Shown here: piece after piece, positions 39,697 to 48,816 of the stretch
How positions within the stretch are numbered: position 1 is the first letter of the stretch
Layout of the letters: each line of letters begins with the position of its first letter
DNA from: Minwuia thermotolerans
GTDB lineage: Bacteria > Pseudomonadota > Alphaproteobacteria > Minwuiales > Minwuiaceae
Assembly: GCF_002924445.1 (NCBI RefSeq)
Contig: NZ_PIGG01000026.1
Coordinates: forward strand, 186,001-250,000
Direction of reading: 5' to 3'
Length of the DNA: 64,000 bases
Notes under the pieces: generated by a model
Database searches by the model: none
Told to the model about the DNA's origin: nothing
The model's input: the letters and a program-made list of their open reading frames with translations, nothing else
Made by a program: the position numbers and the translations under genes

Positions 39697-40418
39697 TGTT
39701 CGCCCCTGACGTCATGGCCGAGATCCGCGCCGACGCGGTGGCGCGCTGGCCCGAGGAAGCCTGCGGCGTCTTAGCCGGCGGCCGCTACCGGCCCTGCCGC
39801 AACATCGCCGACGATCCGCGGCGCGGCTTCCGCATCGCCCAGGCCGAGATCTCGGCGGCGCGGCAGGCCGGCCCGATCGAGGCGATCGCCCACAGCCACC
39901 CGGACGGCTGGGCCTGCCCCTCGGCGCTGGACATGGCGCGCCAGAAGCAGTGGGACGTCCCCTTCATCATCACCGTCGCGCACGAGAGCGGGGCCGAGCC
40001 GCCGCTGGTCTTCGGCCGCCAGGTCCCGAAAGCGCCGCTCACCGGCCGGGGCTTCGTCCACGGCGTCCGGGACTGCAAGGCCCTGATCGACGACTGGTTC
40101 CGGGCGCATCGCGGCGTCGAGCTGCTGGACCTGCCGCGCGACTGGGAGTGGTGGCGGACGGGTGGTGACCTCTACCGCGAGCACTTCGCCGCCGCCGGTT
40201 TTCGCGACATCGCCGAGGGCGAGCTCCGGCCCGGCGACTGCGTGCTCTTCGCCATCCGCTCGGCCGTGCCCAATCATGCCGCCGTCTTCCTGGACGGCGA
40301 GCGCATCGTCCATCACCCCGCCGGCCGCGCGCCGGTCGACCCGGCCATGCTGAGCCGGATCGATCCCTATACGCGCTGGCGCGGTCACGCCGTCCGCTGG
40401 GCGAGGTATCATGCTTGA
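39696..40418 (+). CDS. Tail tip protein K-like, JAB protease plus NlpC/P60
   Basis: 240-residue protein with two enzyme domains. The JAB/Mov34 part has EEACGVL and the JAMM ligands HSHPDGWACPSALD (about 66-79). The NlpC/P60 part has the catalytic Cys in FVHGVRDCKALIDDWFR and His in NHAAVFLDGERIVHH. In lambda, K degrades peptidoglycan or processes tail tip proteins during tip assembly and DNA entry. The ATG overlaps the L stop; its 3' end overlaps the J gene by 8 bp. Confidence 0.9.
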   Translation: MFAPDVMAEIRADAVARWPEEACGVLAGGRYRPCRNIADDPRRGFRIAQAEISAARQAGPIEAIAHSHPDGWACPSALDMARQKQWDVPFIITVAHESGAEPPLVFGRQVPKAPLTGRGFVHGVRDCKALIDDWFRAHRGVELLDLPRDWEWWRTGGDLYREHFAAAGFRDIAEGELRPGDCVLFAIRSAVPNHAAVFLDGERIVHHPAGRAPVDPAMLSRIDPYTRWRGHAVRWARYHA

Positions 40419-43400
40419 CGATGACGAGCGCGAGTCCGCCCCCCGCCGCTCCCCCTCCCGACCGCCCATGAGCCTATCCTCGGGGAGGCCGGGAGGGGGT
40501 GCGGGCCGGTCCAGTGGCGCCCGCGCAGGATCCCCGATCCCGCATATCGTCGACCGGCGCTCGCTGGCGCCCCCGCCGGCCGCCATCACCATCGTCCTGC
40601 ACGGCAGTCTCGGGGCCCGCTTCGGCGGGCCCTTTTCTTTGCAGGCCCCGTCGCCGATCGAGGCGCTGAAGGGTCTGGGCCACCAGCTCCCCGGCTTCTG
40701 GGCGGCGCTGACGAAGGGCGTCTGGCGGCTGGCCTGGGACCGGAACGCCCCGGACCGGGCCATCGGCGCGCCGGCGCTGGCGCTGCGCCGCCGGGGCCGG
40801 CGGACCCTGCACGTCCAGCCGGCGGCGGAAGGCGCGGGACGCGGTGGGACGGGCAAGCTGATCCTCGGCTCGCTGATCGCGGCGGCGGCCATCGGCGCGG
40901 CCTTCTTCACCGGCGGCGCGTCCCTTGCCGCGGCCGGGTCTCTCAGCGAGGCGACCATCGGCGCCACGATCGCCGAAGGCTTCGGCGCGACCATTGCCGG
41001 CACCGGCATCAGCCTGGGCCAGGTCGCCTTTTTCGGCGCCATGACCGCGCTGGGCGGTATCAGCCAGATGATGTCGGCGACGCCGACGGCCGATCTCGGC
41101 CGGCTCGCCGACCGCCAGGAGAGCTTCCTGTTCGACCAGCCGGTCAACGTCTCGGCGGAAGGCGCGGTGATCCCGCTGGTCTATGGCCGCCCCGGCCGCA
41201 CCGGCTCCGTCGTCGCCTCGTCCGGCATCGCCGTCGAGCGCATCGACCTGCTGGCGAAGCAGTCGGCCGCCGACCAGACGGGCGGCGATCCGCCGGACCC
41301 GGCGGAGCTGTTCGAGAGCAATGCCACCTTCGATCCGCCGGCTTCCGGCGCAGGCGGGGCGGGCGGCAAGGGCGGCCAGACCGTCGTCGCCGAGGAGGAC
41401 CCGAACACCGTCCAGGCCCGCGAGACCGCGCGCATCGTGGACGTGATCGGCGACGGCGAGAACGGCGGCCTGGTCGACGGGCTGAAGTCCTATTTCCTGG
41501 ACGGCACGCCGGTGATGGGGGCCGACGGCTCGCTCAATTTCTCCGGCATCACCGTCGCCGAGCGCGTCGGCCTGCCCGACCAGGAGGCGATCCCGGGCTT
41601 CCCCGAGATCGAGACGGAGGTCGGCGTCGGCGTCGAGGTGACCGAATCCACGCCGGTGGTGCGCACCATCAACGATCCGGACGCCGACGCCGCCCGGGTC
41701 AAGGTGCGCCTGCCGGCGCTGACCGAACAGGACACCAGGACCGCCGATCTGCACGGGGCCGAGGTGGAGATCGCCATCGACCGCAAGGATCCGGGCGGCG
41801 ACTTCGTCGAGGTGGTGCGCGCGACGATCGCCGAGAAGACCACCTCCGACTACACCGAGGCCTATCGCGTCGAGCTGCCCGGCGCCGGCCCCTGGGAAAT
41901 CCGCATGCGTCGGATCACGCCCGACGCCGAGACGGTGGCGCTGAACAACCGGACCTTCTTCTCCAGCTATACCCGCATCATCGACCTGAAGCTCAGCTAT
42001 GCCGGCCGCCACGTCATCGCGACCACGGTCAACGCCGAGCAGTTCGGCGGCCGCGTGCCGACGCGGAGCTGGGACGTATGGGGCCGGATCGTCAAGGTGC
42101 CGTCGAACTACGATCCCTTCGCGCGCACCTATGACGGCGTCTGGGACGGGACCTTCGTTCGCAACTGGACCAACAACCCGGCCTGGGTGTTCTACGACCT
42201 GCTGACCGACGGCCGCGTCGGCCTCGGCCGCTTCGTCGACGCCGAGCGGATCTCGAAATTCGACCTCTACGCTATCGCGCAGCGCTGCGACGGCATGGTC
42301 GACGACGGCTTCGGCGGTACCGAGCCGCGCTGGACCTTCGACGGCACGATCAAGACCCGCCGGGCGGCGATCGCCTGGTTGATGACCGTGGCGTCGGCCT
42401 GGCACGGCCTGGTCTACTGGGGCCCGGGCGTGGTTTCGGCGACGATGGACGCCCCGGGCGACCCGGTACAGATCGTCGCCCCGGCCAACACCATCGACGG
42501 CCGCATCGAGGCCGAGGAGGCGCCGCTCTCGGCGCAGCATTCGACGGTGCTGGTGCGCTTCCGCGACCCGGACCAGGACTTCGCCCCCGATATCGCCGTG
42601 GTCGAGGACCGCGCCCGGCTGGCGCGCTTCGGCTACCGGCCGATGGAGCTCGACGCCTTCTGGATCCGGAGCCGCGGCCAGGCCACGCGCAAGGGCCGGA
42701 CGGTGATCGAGGACGAGGCCGCCGACACGACCTACACCTACGCCGCCGCGCTGGACCATCTGGCCGCCCTGCCGGGCATGAAGGTGCGCCTGCGCGAGGC
42801 CGCCGAGGTCGGGGTCGAGGCCGGCGGGCGGGTGAAGTCGGCCACCGTCTCGGAAGTCGTGCTCGACCGCGAGGTGACGCTCTCGGACGGCACCGCCTAC
42901 ACGCTCTCGGTCATCCTGGCCGACGGCAGCCTGGCCGAGCGCGCGGTCGCCACCGCGGCGTCGACCACGGACACGCTGGCGCTTGGCGACGATCTGCCCT
43001 CGGCGCCGCTGGTCAATGCCGTCTGGGCGCTGGTCGGCGAGAACGACGTCCAGGGCCAGATCGTCGCGATCGAGGAGGAGGCGGTGAACCGCTACCGCGT
43101 CTCCGCGGTCAAGCACGATCCCGACCGCTACGCCCGCATCGAGGGCGGGCTGAAGTTCGACCCGCCGACATCGGCCTCGATTCCGTCCGGCCCGCTGCCG
43201 AAGATCTCCGGCTTCTCGGCCGAGGAGTATCTCTACCTCTCCGGCTCGGCGGTGCTGCCCGCGGCGGTGCTGAGCTTCGAGCCCTCGCAGGACGCCCGGG
43301 TCCGGCTCTACGAGGGGCTGCTGAAGCGTCCGGGCGAGCCGTCCTTCGCGCGCCTCGGCGAGACCTCCTCGCCGTCCTTCCCGCTGCGCGACGTCCAGGC

Positions 43401-44562
43401 TGGCATCCATCACCTCCGCGTCCGGCCGATCGCCCGCGACGGCTCGCGCGGGGCCTTCGCCGATTTCCAGGTCAACCTGCTGGGCGCGGCCTCGCCGCCG
43501 GCGGACGTAACCGGCTTTCGAGCGACGCGGGTGGGCGCCAGCACGCGGCTGACCTGGACGGCGGTCGCCGACCTCGACCTGAAGGGCTACCGCATCCGCC
43601 ACACCGCCAAGGTGGCGGCCGCGAAATGGTCGGACGGCCTCGACATCGCCGGCCTCATCCCGGCCTCGGCCACCGAGTTCCTGGCGCCCTCGCTGAAGGG
43701 CACGTACATGATCCGGGCCGTCGACCTGTCGGGCTCGCCGAGCCGCAATCCGGCGCTGATCGTCACCGACCGGGCGCCGGAGACGCTGAACGCCGTCGCC
43801 ACCATCGACGAGTTCCCGGAACTGGCGGGCGCGATGACCGACGTCGAGGAGGTCTCCGGCGGTCTGCAGCTCGGCACCGACGAGGCCGGCGATGTCGAGG
43901 CCAGCGGGACCTACGAGTTCGACGGCACGCTCGACCTCGGCGAGGTCTACACCAGCCGGATCACGGCCGTGCTCGAGGCGACGGGCGTCGACCTCGGCCT
44001 CAACATGGACGAGTGGGCCACGCTCGCCGCGGTCGCCTTCCTGGCCGGCGACCCGGGCCAGGACCTGGCCGACTGGCTGGCGCTCAGCCAGGTCGAGACC
44101 ATGGCCGGCGTGGTGCCCGAGGACCGGTTCTCCGCGACGCTGCAGATGCGCACCACCGAAGACGACCCGGCCGTCGCGCCCGCCTGGTCGGCCTGGACCG
44201 ACCTCGCCATCGGCGACGTCACCGCGCGCGCCTTCCAGTGGCGCATCGTCTTCACCTCGGCGGCGCCCCGTATCGCGCCCCGGGTCACGGCGGCGTCGGT
44301 CACCGTCGACATGCCCGACCGCGTGGTCTCCGGAGGCGATATCGCCGCCGACGCCGCGGGCGAGGCGGTGCTCTTCAGCCCGGCCTTCAAGGCGACGCCG
44401 GTGATCCAGGTGACGGGCCAGGACATGGCGACCGGCGACTATTTCGAGGTCACGGCGAAGAGCCGGACCGGCTTCACCGTGCGCTTCTTCGACGACGCCG
44501 ACACCGGCATCGCGCGCACCTTCGACTATCTGGCCGCCGGCTATGGCGAGGTCGCGGTCTGA
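40411..44562 (+). CDS. Tail tip host-specificity protein, fused I and J
   Basis: 1383-residue protein. The first about 50 residues are low-complexity (Ser/Pro/Arg). Residues about 55-285 look like lambda gpI: ITIVLHGSLGARFGGPF, a glycine/alanine-rich membrane-like segment (IAAAAIGAAFFTGGASLAAA) and PVNVSAEGAVIPLVYGRPGR. From about 330 the gpJ-like part starts (VDVIGDGENGGLVDGLKSYF), including DIAVVEDRARLARFGYR, fibronectin-like domains (GFRATRVGASTRLTWTAV) and a C-terminal receptor-binding region. In lambda I and J are separate genes. It should contact the host receptor. Confidence 0.9.
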   Translation: MLDDDERESAPRRSPSRPPMSLSSGRPGGGAGRSSGARAGSPIPHIVDRRSLAPPPAAITIVLHGSLGARFGGPFSLQAPSPIEALKGLGHQLPGFWAALTKGVWRLAWDRNAPDRAIGAPALALRRRGRRTLHVQPAAEGAGRGGTGKLILGSLIAAAAIGAAFFTGGASLAAAGSLSEATIGATIAEGFGATIAGTGISLGQVAFFGAMTALGGISQMMSATPTADLGRLADRQESFLFDQPVNVSAEGAVIPLVYGRPGRTGSVVASSGIAVERIDLLAKQSAADQTGGDPPDPAELFESNATFDPPASGAGGAGGKGGQTVVAEEDPNTVQARETARIVDVIGDGENGGLVDGLKSYFLDGTPVMGADGSLNFSGITVAERVGLPDQEAIPGFPEIETEVGVGVEVTESTPVVRTINDPDADAARVKVRLPALTEQDTRTADLHGAEVEIAIDRKDPGGDFVEVVRATIAEKTTSDYTEAYRVELPGAGPWEIRMRRITPDAETVALNNRTFFSSYTRIIDLKLSYAGRHVIATTVNAEQFGGRVPTRSWDVWGRIVKVPSNYDPFARTYDGVWDGTFVRNWTNNPAWVFYDLLTDGRVGLGRFVDAERISKFDLYAIAQRCDGMVDDGFGGTEPRWTFDGTIKTRRAAIAWLMTVASAWHGLVYWGPGVVSATMDAPGDPVQIVAPANTIDGRIEAEEAPLSAQHSTVLVRFRDPDQDFAPDIAVVEDRARLARFGYRPMELDAFWIRSRGQATRKGRTVIEDEAADTTYTYAAALDHLAALPGMKVRLREAAEVGVEAGGRVKSATVSEVVLDREVTLSDGTAYTLSVILADGSLAERAVATAASTTDTLALGDDLPSAPLVNAVWALVGENDVQGQIVAIEEEAVNRYRVSAVKHDPDRYARIEGGLKFDPPTSASIPSGPLPKISGFSAEEYLYLSGSAVLPAAVLSFEPSQDARVRLYEGLLKRPGEPSFARLGETSSPSFPLRDVQAGIHHLRVRPIARDGSRGAFADFQVNLLGAASPPADVTGFRATRVGASTRLTWTAVADLDLKGYRIRHTAKVAAAKWSDGLDIAGLIPASATEFLAPSLKGTYMIRAVDLSGSPSRNPALIVTDRAPETLNAVATIDEFPELAGAMTDVEEVSGGLQLGTDEAGDVEASGTYEFDGTLDLGEVYTSRITAVLEATGVDLGLNMDEWATLAAVAFLAGDPGQDLADWLALSQVETMAGVVPEDRFSATLQMRTTEDDPAVAPAWSAWTDLAIGDVTARAFQWRIVFTSAAPRIAPRVTAASVTVDMPDRVVSGGDIAADAAGEAVLFSPAFKATPVIQVTGQDMATGDYFEVTAKSRTGFTVRFFDDADTGIARTFDYLAAGYGEVAV

Positions 44563-44583
44563 CCCCCGGAATGGAGCATCTGC

Positions 44584-45678
44584 ATGGCCCTCTTTGATTC
44601 GATAGACCCGGAGACAACGAGCGGGAGCGCGCTGGCGTCGCTTCTCGGCGACCGCGCCGCCGCGCTGCTCAGCCAGCACAAGGGCGCCGCCCGGCCGGCC
44701 TATGTCGTTGCCGGCATGACCTGGATCTCGGACGCCGCCGATCCGCTCTGGACGGTCTATCTCTATGACGGCGCCGACGACATTCCGCTCTTCGAGATCG
44801 ACAAGACGGCCAACACGGCGCTGCCGGCCCGGGCCGGCTGGCGCGTCGGCGCGACCGCGCCGGACCCGACGCACGCCTATATGCGCTGGCTGGATACGGC
44901 CAACAATCTGCTCAAGGTCCGCAACGCCGCCAACAATGGCTGGGTGACGATCGCCAGCTTCGACGGCACGACGTGGATCCCGTATCGCAGTGGCACGGCG
45001 CTGGGCACGGCCGCGGTCCTGGGCGTCGCCGCTGGCGGCAGCGGCGATCTGCTGAGAGCCGACGGCAGCGCGGCAAGCCTGACCGGCCTGCTCGCGCAGA
45101 CGATCGCGAGCCAGGCCGAGGCCGAGGCGGGGACAGAGAACACCAAGCGCATGACGGCGCTCCGCGTCGCCCAGGCCGTAGCGGCGCTGGGCGGCGGCGG
45201 CCTGGCGCGGGGCGGCGGGCTGGACCTCTCGTCCGGGACGGGTGGGGTGATCACCGACCTCGGCGGCGTGACCGATCCGGACATCATCCTGCTCGCGTTG
45301 TACAAAGCGACAGTCAATGCGGGTGACAACCTGCTTTGGCGGATCGGTGATGCCGACGGTGTCGAGAGCAGCGGATATCAAAGCGTCTCGGGGCACAGCT
45401 CCACGGCCGGCGCCTATGCCCAGGACGCCAGCGGGTTTGTGCTGGATCAGGCTGGGTCGGGGCCCGCGTGGAGCGGGTGGATGATGCTGCTCCGGATGAG
45501 CGGCAACAAGTGGGTCGCAGGCCATTCCATGATGTCGGGAGCCAATGGCTGGTTGCTCTCTGGTGGTGGGCACAAGGAACTCTCCGGCGTCCTCGACCGG
45601 GTCGAGCTGCTGGCGTCCGCCGGCGCCAGTTTCAACAACGCCGGCGCCGAAGGCCAGCTTTTCGCGGGGAAATTCTGA
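44584..45678 (+). CDS. Tail fibre protein
   Basis: 364-residue fibre. The N-terminal part (MALFDSIDPETTSGSALASL; PAYVVAGMTWISDAADPLWT) is like the attachment domain of side fibres that bind the J tip. A short helical repeat typical of fibre shafts follows (QAEAEAGTENTKRMTALRVA). The C-terminal third (about 215-364) is glycine- and serine-rich and beta-like, probably the receptor-binding knob. The stop overlaps the next ATG. Confidence 0.75.
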   Translation: MALFDSIDPETTSGSALASLLGDRAAALLSQHKGAARPAYVVAGMTWISDAADPLWTVYLYDGADDIPLFEIDKTANTALPARAGWRVGATAPDPTHAYMRWLDTANNLLKVRNAANNGWVTIASFDGTTWIPYRSGTALGTAAVLGVAAGGSGDLLRADGSAASLTGLLAQTIASQAEAEAGTENTKRMTALRVAQAVAALGGGGLARGGGLDLSSGTGGVITDLGGVTDPDIILLALYKATVNAGDNLLWRIGDADGVESSGYQSVSGHSSTAGAYAQDASGFVLDQAGSGPAWSGWMMLLRMSGNKWVAGHSMMSGANGWLLSGGGHKELSGVLDRVELLASAGASFNNAGAEGQLFAGKF

Positions 45679-46208
45679 TGAGACTGATCGCCATTACAGG
45701 GACCGACGCGGAAGGGCGTGTCACCAAATATGTCGCCTTCGACGACGACGCCCGCGCCGAGATCGAGGTGGTCGAGCGTACGGCCGGCGAGGCGCTCACA
45801 GCCGAGCAGGCGGTGATGCGGTTCCAGGCGGATCACCCCGATGCCGAGATCGTCGAGGACACTCTGGGTGGTGACCCGGCGCAATGGCGCAAGGTCGATG
45901 GCGACTGGGTCATCGACCCGCGCCCGGCGCCACGCCAGACCGTGCTGGCCTACAGCGCCTTCGAGGACCGCTTCACCGCGGCCGAGCAGGATGCGCTGGC
46001 CGACTTCGTCTACGCCACCGATCCGGCGACCGGCAGGCCGCTCAGAAAGCAGCTGCTGAAGGCCTATAACCGCGCCGTCGCCAGCAACCGCGTCGATCTC
46101 GACGCGCCCGAGACCGCGGCCTTCATGGACGCCCTCGTCTCCGGCGACGTGCTTGGCGCCGACACCGACCCCGAAACCAATCCGCGGAAGGCGGAGATAC
46201 TCGCCTAA
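45678..46208 (+). CDS. Hypothetical tail-fibre-associated protein
   Basis: 176-residue protein, ATG overlapping the fibre stop. It begins MRLIAITGTDAEGRVTKYVA, has a Glu-rich strand-helix region, and ends in helices (FTAAEQDALADFVYATDPAT; RKQLLKAYNRAVASNRVDLD). No domain is assigned. Close coupling with the fibre gene suggests a fibre assembly chaperone or a second fibre component. Confidence 0.6.
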   Translation: MRLIAITGTDAEGRVTKYVAFDDDARAEIEVVERTAGEALTAEQAVMRFQADHPDAEIVEDTLGGDPAQWRKVDGDWVIDPRPAPRQTVLAYSAFEDRFTAAEQDALADFVYATDPATGRPLRKQLLKAYNRAVASNRVDLDAPETAAFMDALVSGDVLGADTDPETNPRKAEILA

Positions 46209-46221
46209 CTAGGAGGCCAAT

Positions 46222-46524
46222 GTGAGCAGAAACCAGGAACCCGTGCCGGTCGAGTCGACCGCGAACAACAATGGCTGGACCGAGCTGACCAACGGGGATG
46301 CAACCTCGGCCAAGTTCCAGGTCTGGAAGGGCCTCTTCGTCATTCGCTACACCGTCAATGACTCGCCGCCCGCCGCGGACGCCGGGGGCTGGATCTACGG
46401 CGTCCGCGAAGGCGAGGGCTATAGCCCGCTGAGCAGTCAGACGCCCCTATCCGGCGCCAAGCGCATCTGGGCCCGGCCGTGGGAAGGCTGGGACGCGGGG
46501 ACGATCACGGTGAGCCACGACTGA
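46222..46524 (+). CDS. Small beta-rich tail protein
   Basis: 100-residue protein starting at GTG 46222 with AGGAGG 7 nt upstream. Aromatic residues and alternating strands dominate (FQVWKGLFVIRYTVNDSPPA; RIWARPWEGWDAGTITVSHD), which suggests a small beta-sandwich binding module, as found among tail adhesins. No family is recognised. The stop overlaps the next ATG. Confidence 0.58.
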   Translation: MSRNQEPVPVESTANNNGWTELTNGDATSAKFQVWKGLFVIRYTVNDSPPAADAGGWIYGVREGEGYSPLSSQTPLSGAKRIWARPWEGWDAGTITVSHD

Positions 46525-47720
46525 TGGGCCACCCGTTCGGCATTCGCTCGCCGTTCGGCATGCGATCGCCCTTTGGCGCGCGCGACGACGGCCTGGCTTT
46601 CCTGTTCGCAGGCGGCGAGGAAGGCGCCTGGTACGACCCGAGCGACCTGTCCACACTGTTTCAGGACTCAGTCGGCACAACCCCGGTCACGGCGGACGGC
46701 GATCCTGTCGGCCTGATGCTCGACAAGTCGAAGGCACTGGCGCTCGGTGCGGAGCTGGTGACGAACGGTGATTTCGACACGGACACGACCGGCTGGGCTG
46801 GATCCAGCGGCGGATCGATCAGTGCGGTGGCAGGTAATCTGGTGCTGGAAGTTCCGGCAGGTGACAACTTTGCTGAAGCCCGCTACGTCGCAACTGTTGA
46901 ATCCGGGAAATTCTACAAGATCACTGTCGATCTGATCGAGGTTAACGTCTCCGGCACTTCGGGCGCTCGAATATCTGCTGCAGACAGCACAAATCTTGGC
47001 GACACATGGGGTGTAACGGCGAGCAATCTATCGCCCGGAACCCACCAGCTTATCGTACAGGCCGACAACACGGGCCTTGCGCTAAGGCTGTTCGCTGACA
47101 ACGGCAGCGGGGTCAGCGACGAGACCGTGCTGTGGGACAATGTGTCGATCAGGGAAATCGCCGGCAACCACGCGACGCAATCCACCTCCGCTGCGCGCCC
47201 GGTGTACAAGACCAGCGGCGGGCTGCACTGGTTGCAGTTCGATGGCGTCGATGATTTTCTAAACATCGGAAGTGCGCTGGATCTGTCGCCCGCGGCCGGC
47301 AGCCAGGTCTGGACGCAGGCGTTCGGTGCAGATAGCAATAGCGACACAACCTATGTCTACGTTAGTCAGCGGGGCGCTAATACACCGTTCATCACGGCTG
47401 CTAACGATGGGTCTACGAACACAACTATAGTGTCCAATGACCTGACACTGAACAATACTTACGTCGACGGGAACCTAGAGACGCCTGCGAATCAAGGCGA
47501 TCTACACACTCTGCTGGAGGGCCGGCACCTCGGGCGGATGGAGGCGTCTGTTCCGAGCACATCGACATTCGACGCCCCCCAAATCGGACAATACACGACC
47601 GCTTCCTTCGATTTCAGCGGGTTCATCTATTCCTACGTGCTCGTGAACAAGGCCCTCACCGCATCTGAGATGTCCCGCCTCGACGCCTATCAGGCTCGCA
47701 AATCAGGGGTGACGCTATGA
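46524..47720 (+). CDS. Putative receptor-binding tail protein with lectin-like domain
   Basis: 398-residue protein. It begins with a curious repeat (FGIRSPFGMRSPFGAR). Then WYDPSDLSTLFQDSVGTTPV is the N-terminal signature of a family of tail proteins. A carbohydrate-binding-module-like part follows (ELVTNGDFDTDTTGWAGSSG to about 220), then a LamG/concanavalin-like domain (LHWLQFDGVDDFLNIGSALD; GFIYSYVLVNKALTASEMSR). Base composition is distinctly less GC-rich than in the rest of the prophage, as expected for a host-range gene exchanged between phages. Confidence 0.72.
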   Translation: MGHPFGIRSPFGMRSPFGARDDGLAFLFAGGEEGAWYDPSDLSTLFQDSVGTTPVTADGDPVGLMLDKSKALALGAELVTNGDFDTDTTGWAGSSGGSISAVAGNLVLEVPAGDNFAEARYVATVESGKFYKITVDLIEVNVSGTSGARISAADSTNLGDTWGVTASNLSPGTHQLIVQADNTGLALRLFADNGSGVSDETVLWDNVSIREIAGNHATQSTSAARPVYKTSGGLHWLQFDGVDDFLNIGSALDLSPAAGSQVWTQAFGADSNSDTTYVYVSQRGANTPFITAANDGSTNTTIVSNDLTLNNTYVDGNLETPANQGDLHTLLEGRHLGRMEASVPSTSTFDAPQIGQYTTASFDFSGFIYSYVLVNKALTASEMSRLDAYQARKSGVTL

Positions 47721-48088
47721 GCAGCCATCCCTATTCGGTCTCCCTCGCCGTCCCTGCCGCAGCCCAGGATGATGCCAACGCGCTGGCCGTGGCGCTGGGC
47801 TGGGATGTCTGGCCCGGGCGGACGTTCAGCGTGCCGCTGTCTGCGGACGGTGCCGCGCCGGCCTCCCACTACGGCTGTCACACTTGGGCGACGCAGGGTT
47901 TCCTCGACACTCTGAGCGCGGCGCAGGGCGGCGCCCTGCCACCCGTGGACTGGTCGGAGTACGAACTGACCGAGGTGCGGGTCGGCGAGGTCGTCGCCGC
48001 GCTGCTGGACCATGTGCAGACCGGCGATGTCGGCTTCGACACGTTCCTCGCCGACAGTGGCCTTCAGCGGGTGGTGGTCGAGGAATGA
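47717..48088 (+). CDS. Hypothetical protein after tail adhesin
   Basis: 123-residue protein, ATG overlapping the upstream stop. Sequence SHPYSVSLAVPAAAQDDANA and GWDVWPGRTFSVPLSADGAA, then CHTWATQGFLDTLSAAQ and a C-terminal DVGFDTFLADSGLQRVVVE. It resembles small proteins that follow adhesin genes in alphaproteobacterial prophages. No function is known. It ends the fibre block. Confidence 0.58.
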   Translation: MSSHPYSVSLAVPAAAQDDANALAVALGWDVWPGRTFSVPLSADGAAPASHYGCHTWATQGFLDTLSAAQGGALPPVDWSEYELTEVRVGEVVAALLDHVQTGDVGFDTFLADSGLQRVVVEE

Positions 48089-48089
48089 T

Positions 48090-48111
48090 CCCCCGCCCTG
48101 GCCGGCGGGGG
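48090..48111. terminator. GC-rich hairpin after the tail block
   Basis: CCCCCGCC (48090-48097) pairs with GGCGGGGG (48104-48111), loop of six, immediately after the stop at 48088. There is no T run, so it is a possible attenuator or RNA-processing hairpin rather than a clear intrinsic terminator. The rest of 48112-48282 holds no gene that I can support. Confidence 0.35.
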
Positions 48112-48282
48112 TTGCGGTCAGGGAAGGTTTGATCGACGGGTCCACCCGCCCCCGGAAATTTCCAATGTCTGACTGGAGGTTCGGCCGATGACCGGAGTCC
48201 CGCCTTCTATACTGCGCGGCCTTGCCGACTCTGCTCCGCGCGTCGCCTTCCGCCATGGGTGGCCGATTGAGGGGGTGCGGTA

Positions 48283-48816
48283 ATGCCGCCCGCCCGCCCG
48301 CGCCCGATCGAGGAACGGGTCGCGACGCTGGAGGAGGCCGGCCGCTCCATGGCCGCGGCGCTCGACCGCGTCGCCGCCGGCCTCGAAGTCCATGTCCGCG
48401 ACTGCGGCCGCGGCCACGTCGAGATGGCGGAACGGCTCGCCCGCGGGGACGCCACCATGCGCGAGAACGGCCGGCTGGCGCAGGAGGCCCTGAAAGGCGT
48501 CGAAACGGCGAACCGCGGCATCGCCGAGCTGACCGATTTCGTCAAGAAGGACAGGGCGGCGTCGACGGCCGTGGAGCAGCGGGCGATCGAGGCGCGGGTC
48601 CGGGCCGAGGTCGAGGCCGAGGCCGCGCGGGAACTGGCCGAACAGCGCCGCCAGCTCGGCAACGCCCGGCTGCGCAACTGGGTCCTCACCGCCAGCCTGG
48701 CCGCCGCCGTGGCGCTCTCGACCTGGCTGCTGAAGCGCGAGGTCGCCCAGATCGACGCGGCGCTGATCCTGCTCCGCGACCTTGTCAACGAGAAGAAGCT
48801 GGAGGAACTGCGCTGA
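48283..48816 (+). CDS. Coiled-coil protein with C-terminal membrane helix (lysis region)
   Basis: 177-residue protein. A long helical, charged region (about 8-140: ERVATLEEAGRSMAAALDRV; AIEARVRAEVEAEAARELAE) precedes one transmembrane helix (NWVLTASLAAAVALSTWLL, about 142-160) and a short charged end. Such proteins are common before endolysin genes and may be holin accessory or spanin-like. Its stop overlaps the ATG of the lysin-like gene. Confidence 0.6.
   Translation: MPPARPRPIEERVATLEEAGRSMAAALDRVAAGLEVHVRDCGRGHVEMAERLARGDATMRENGRLAQEALKGVETANRGIAELTDFVKKDRAASTAVEQRAIEARVRAEVEAEAARELAEQRRQLGNARLRNWVLTASLAAAVALSTWLLKREVAQIDAALILLRDLVNEKKLEELR

Noticed and set aside
40474-45573. Open minus-strand frame of about 1700 codons opposite the tail tip and fibre genes
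   Set aside because: It is an antisense shadow of the J gene caused by high GC content and strong codon bias; the product has no domain and is rich in Arg, Gly and His.
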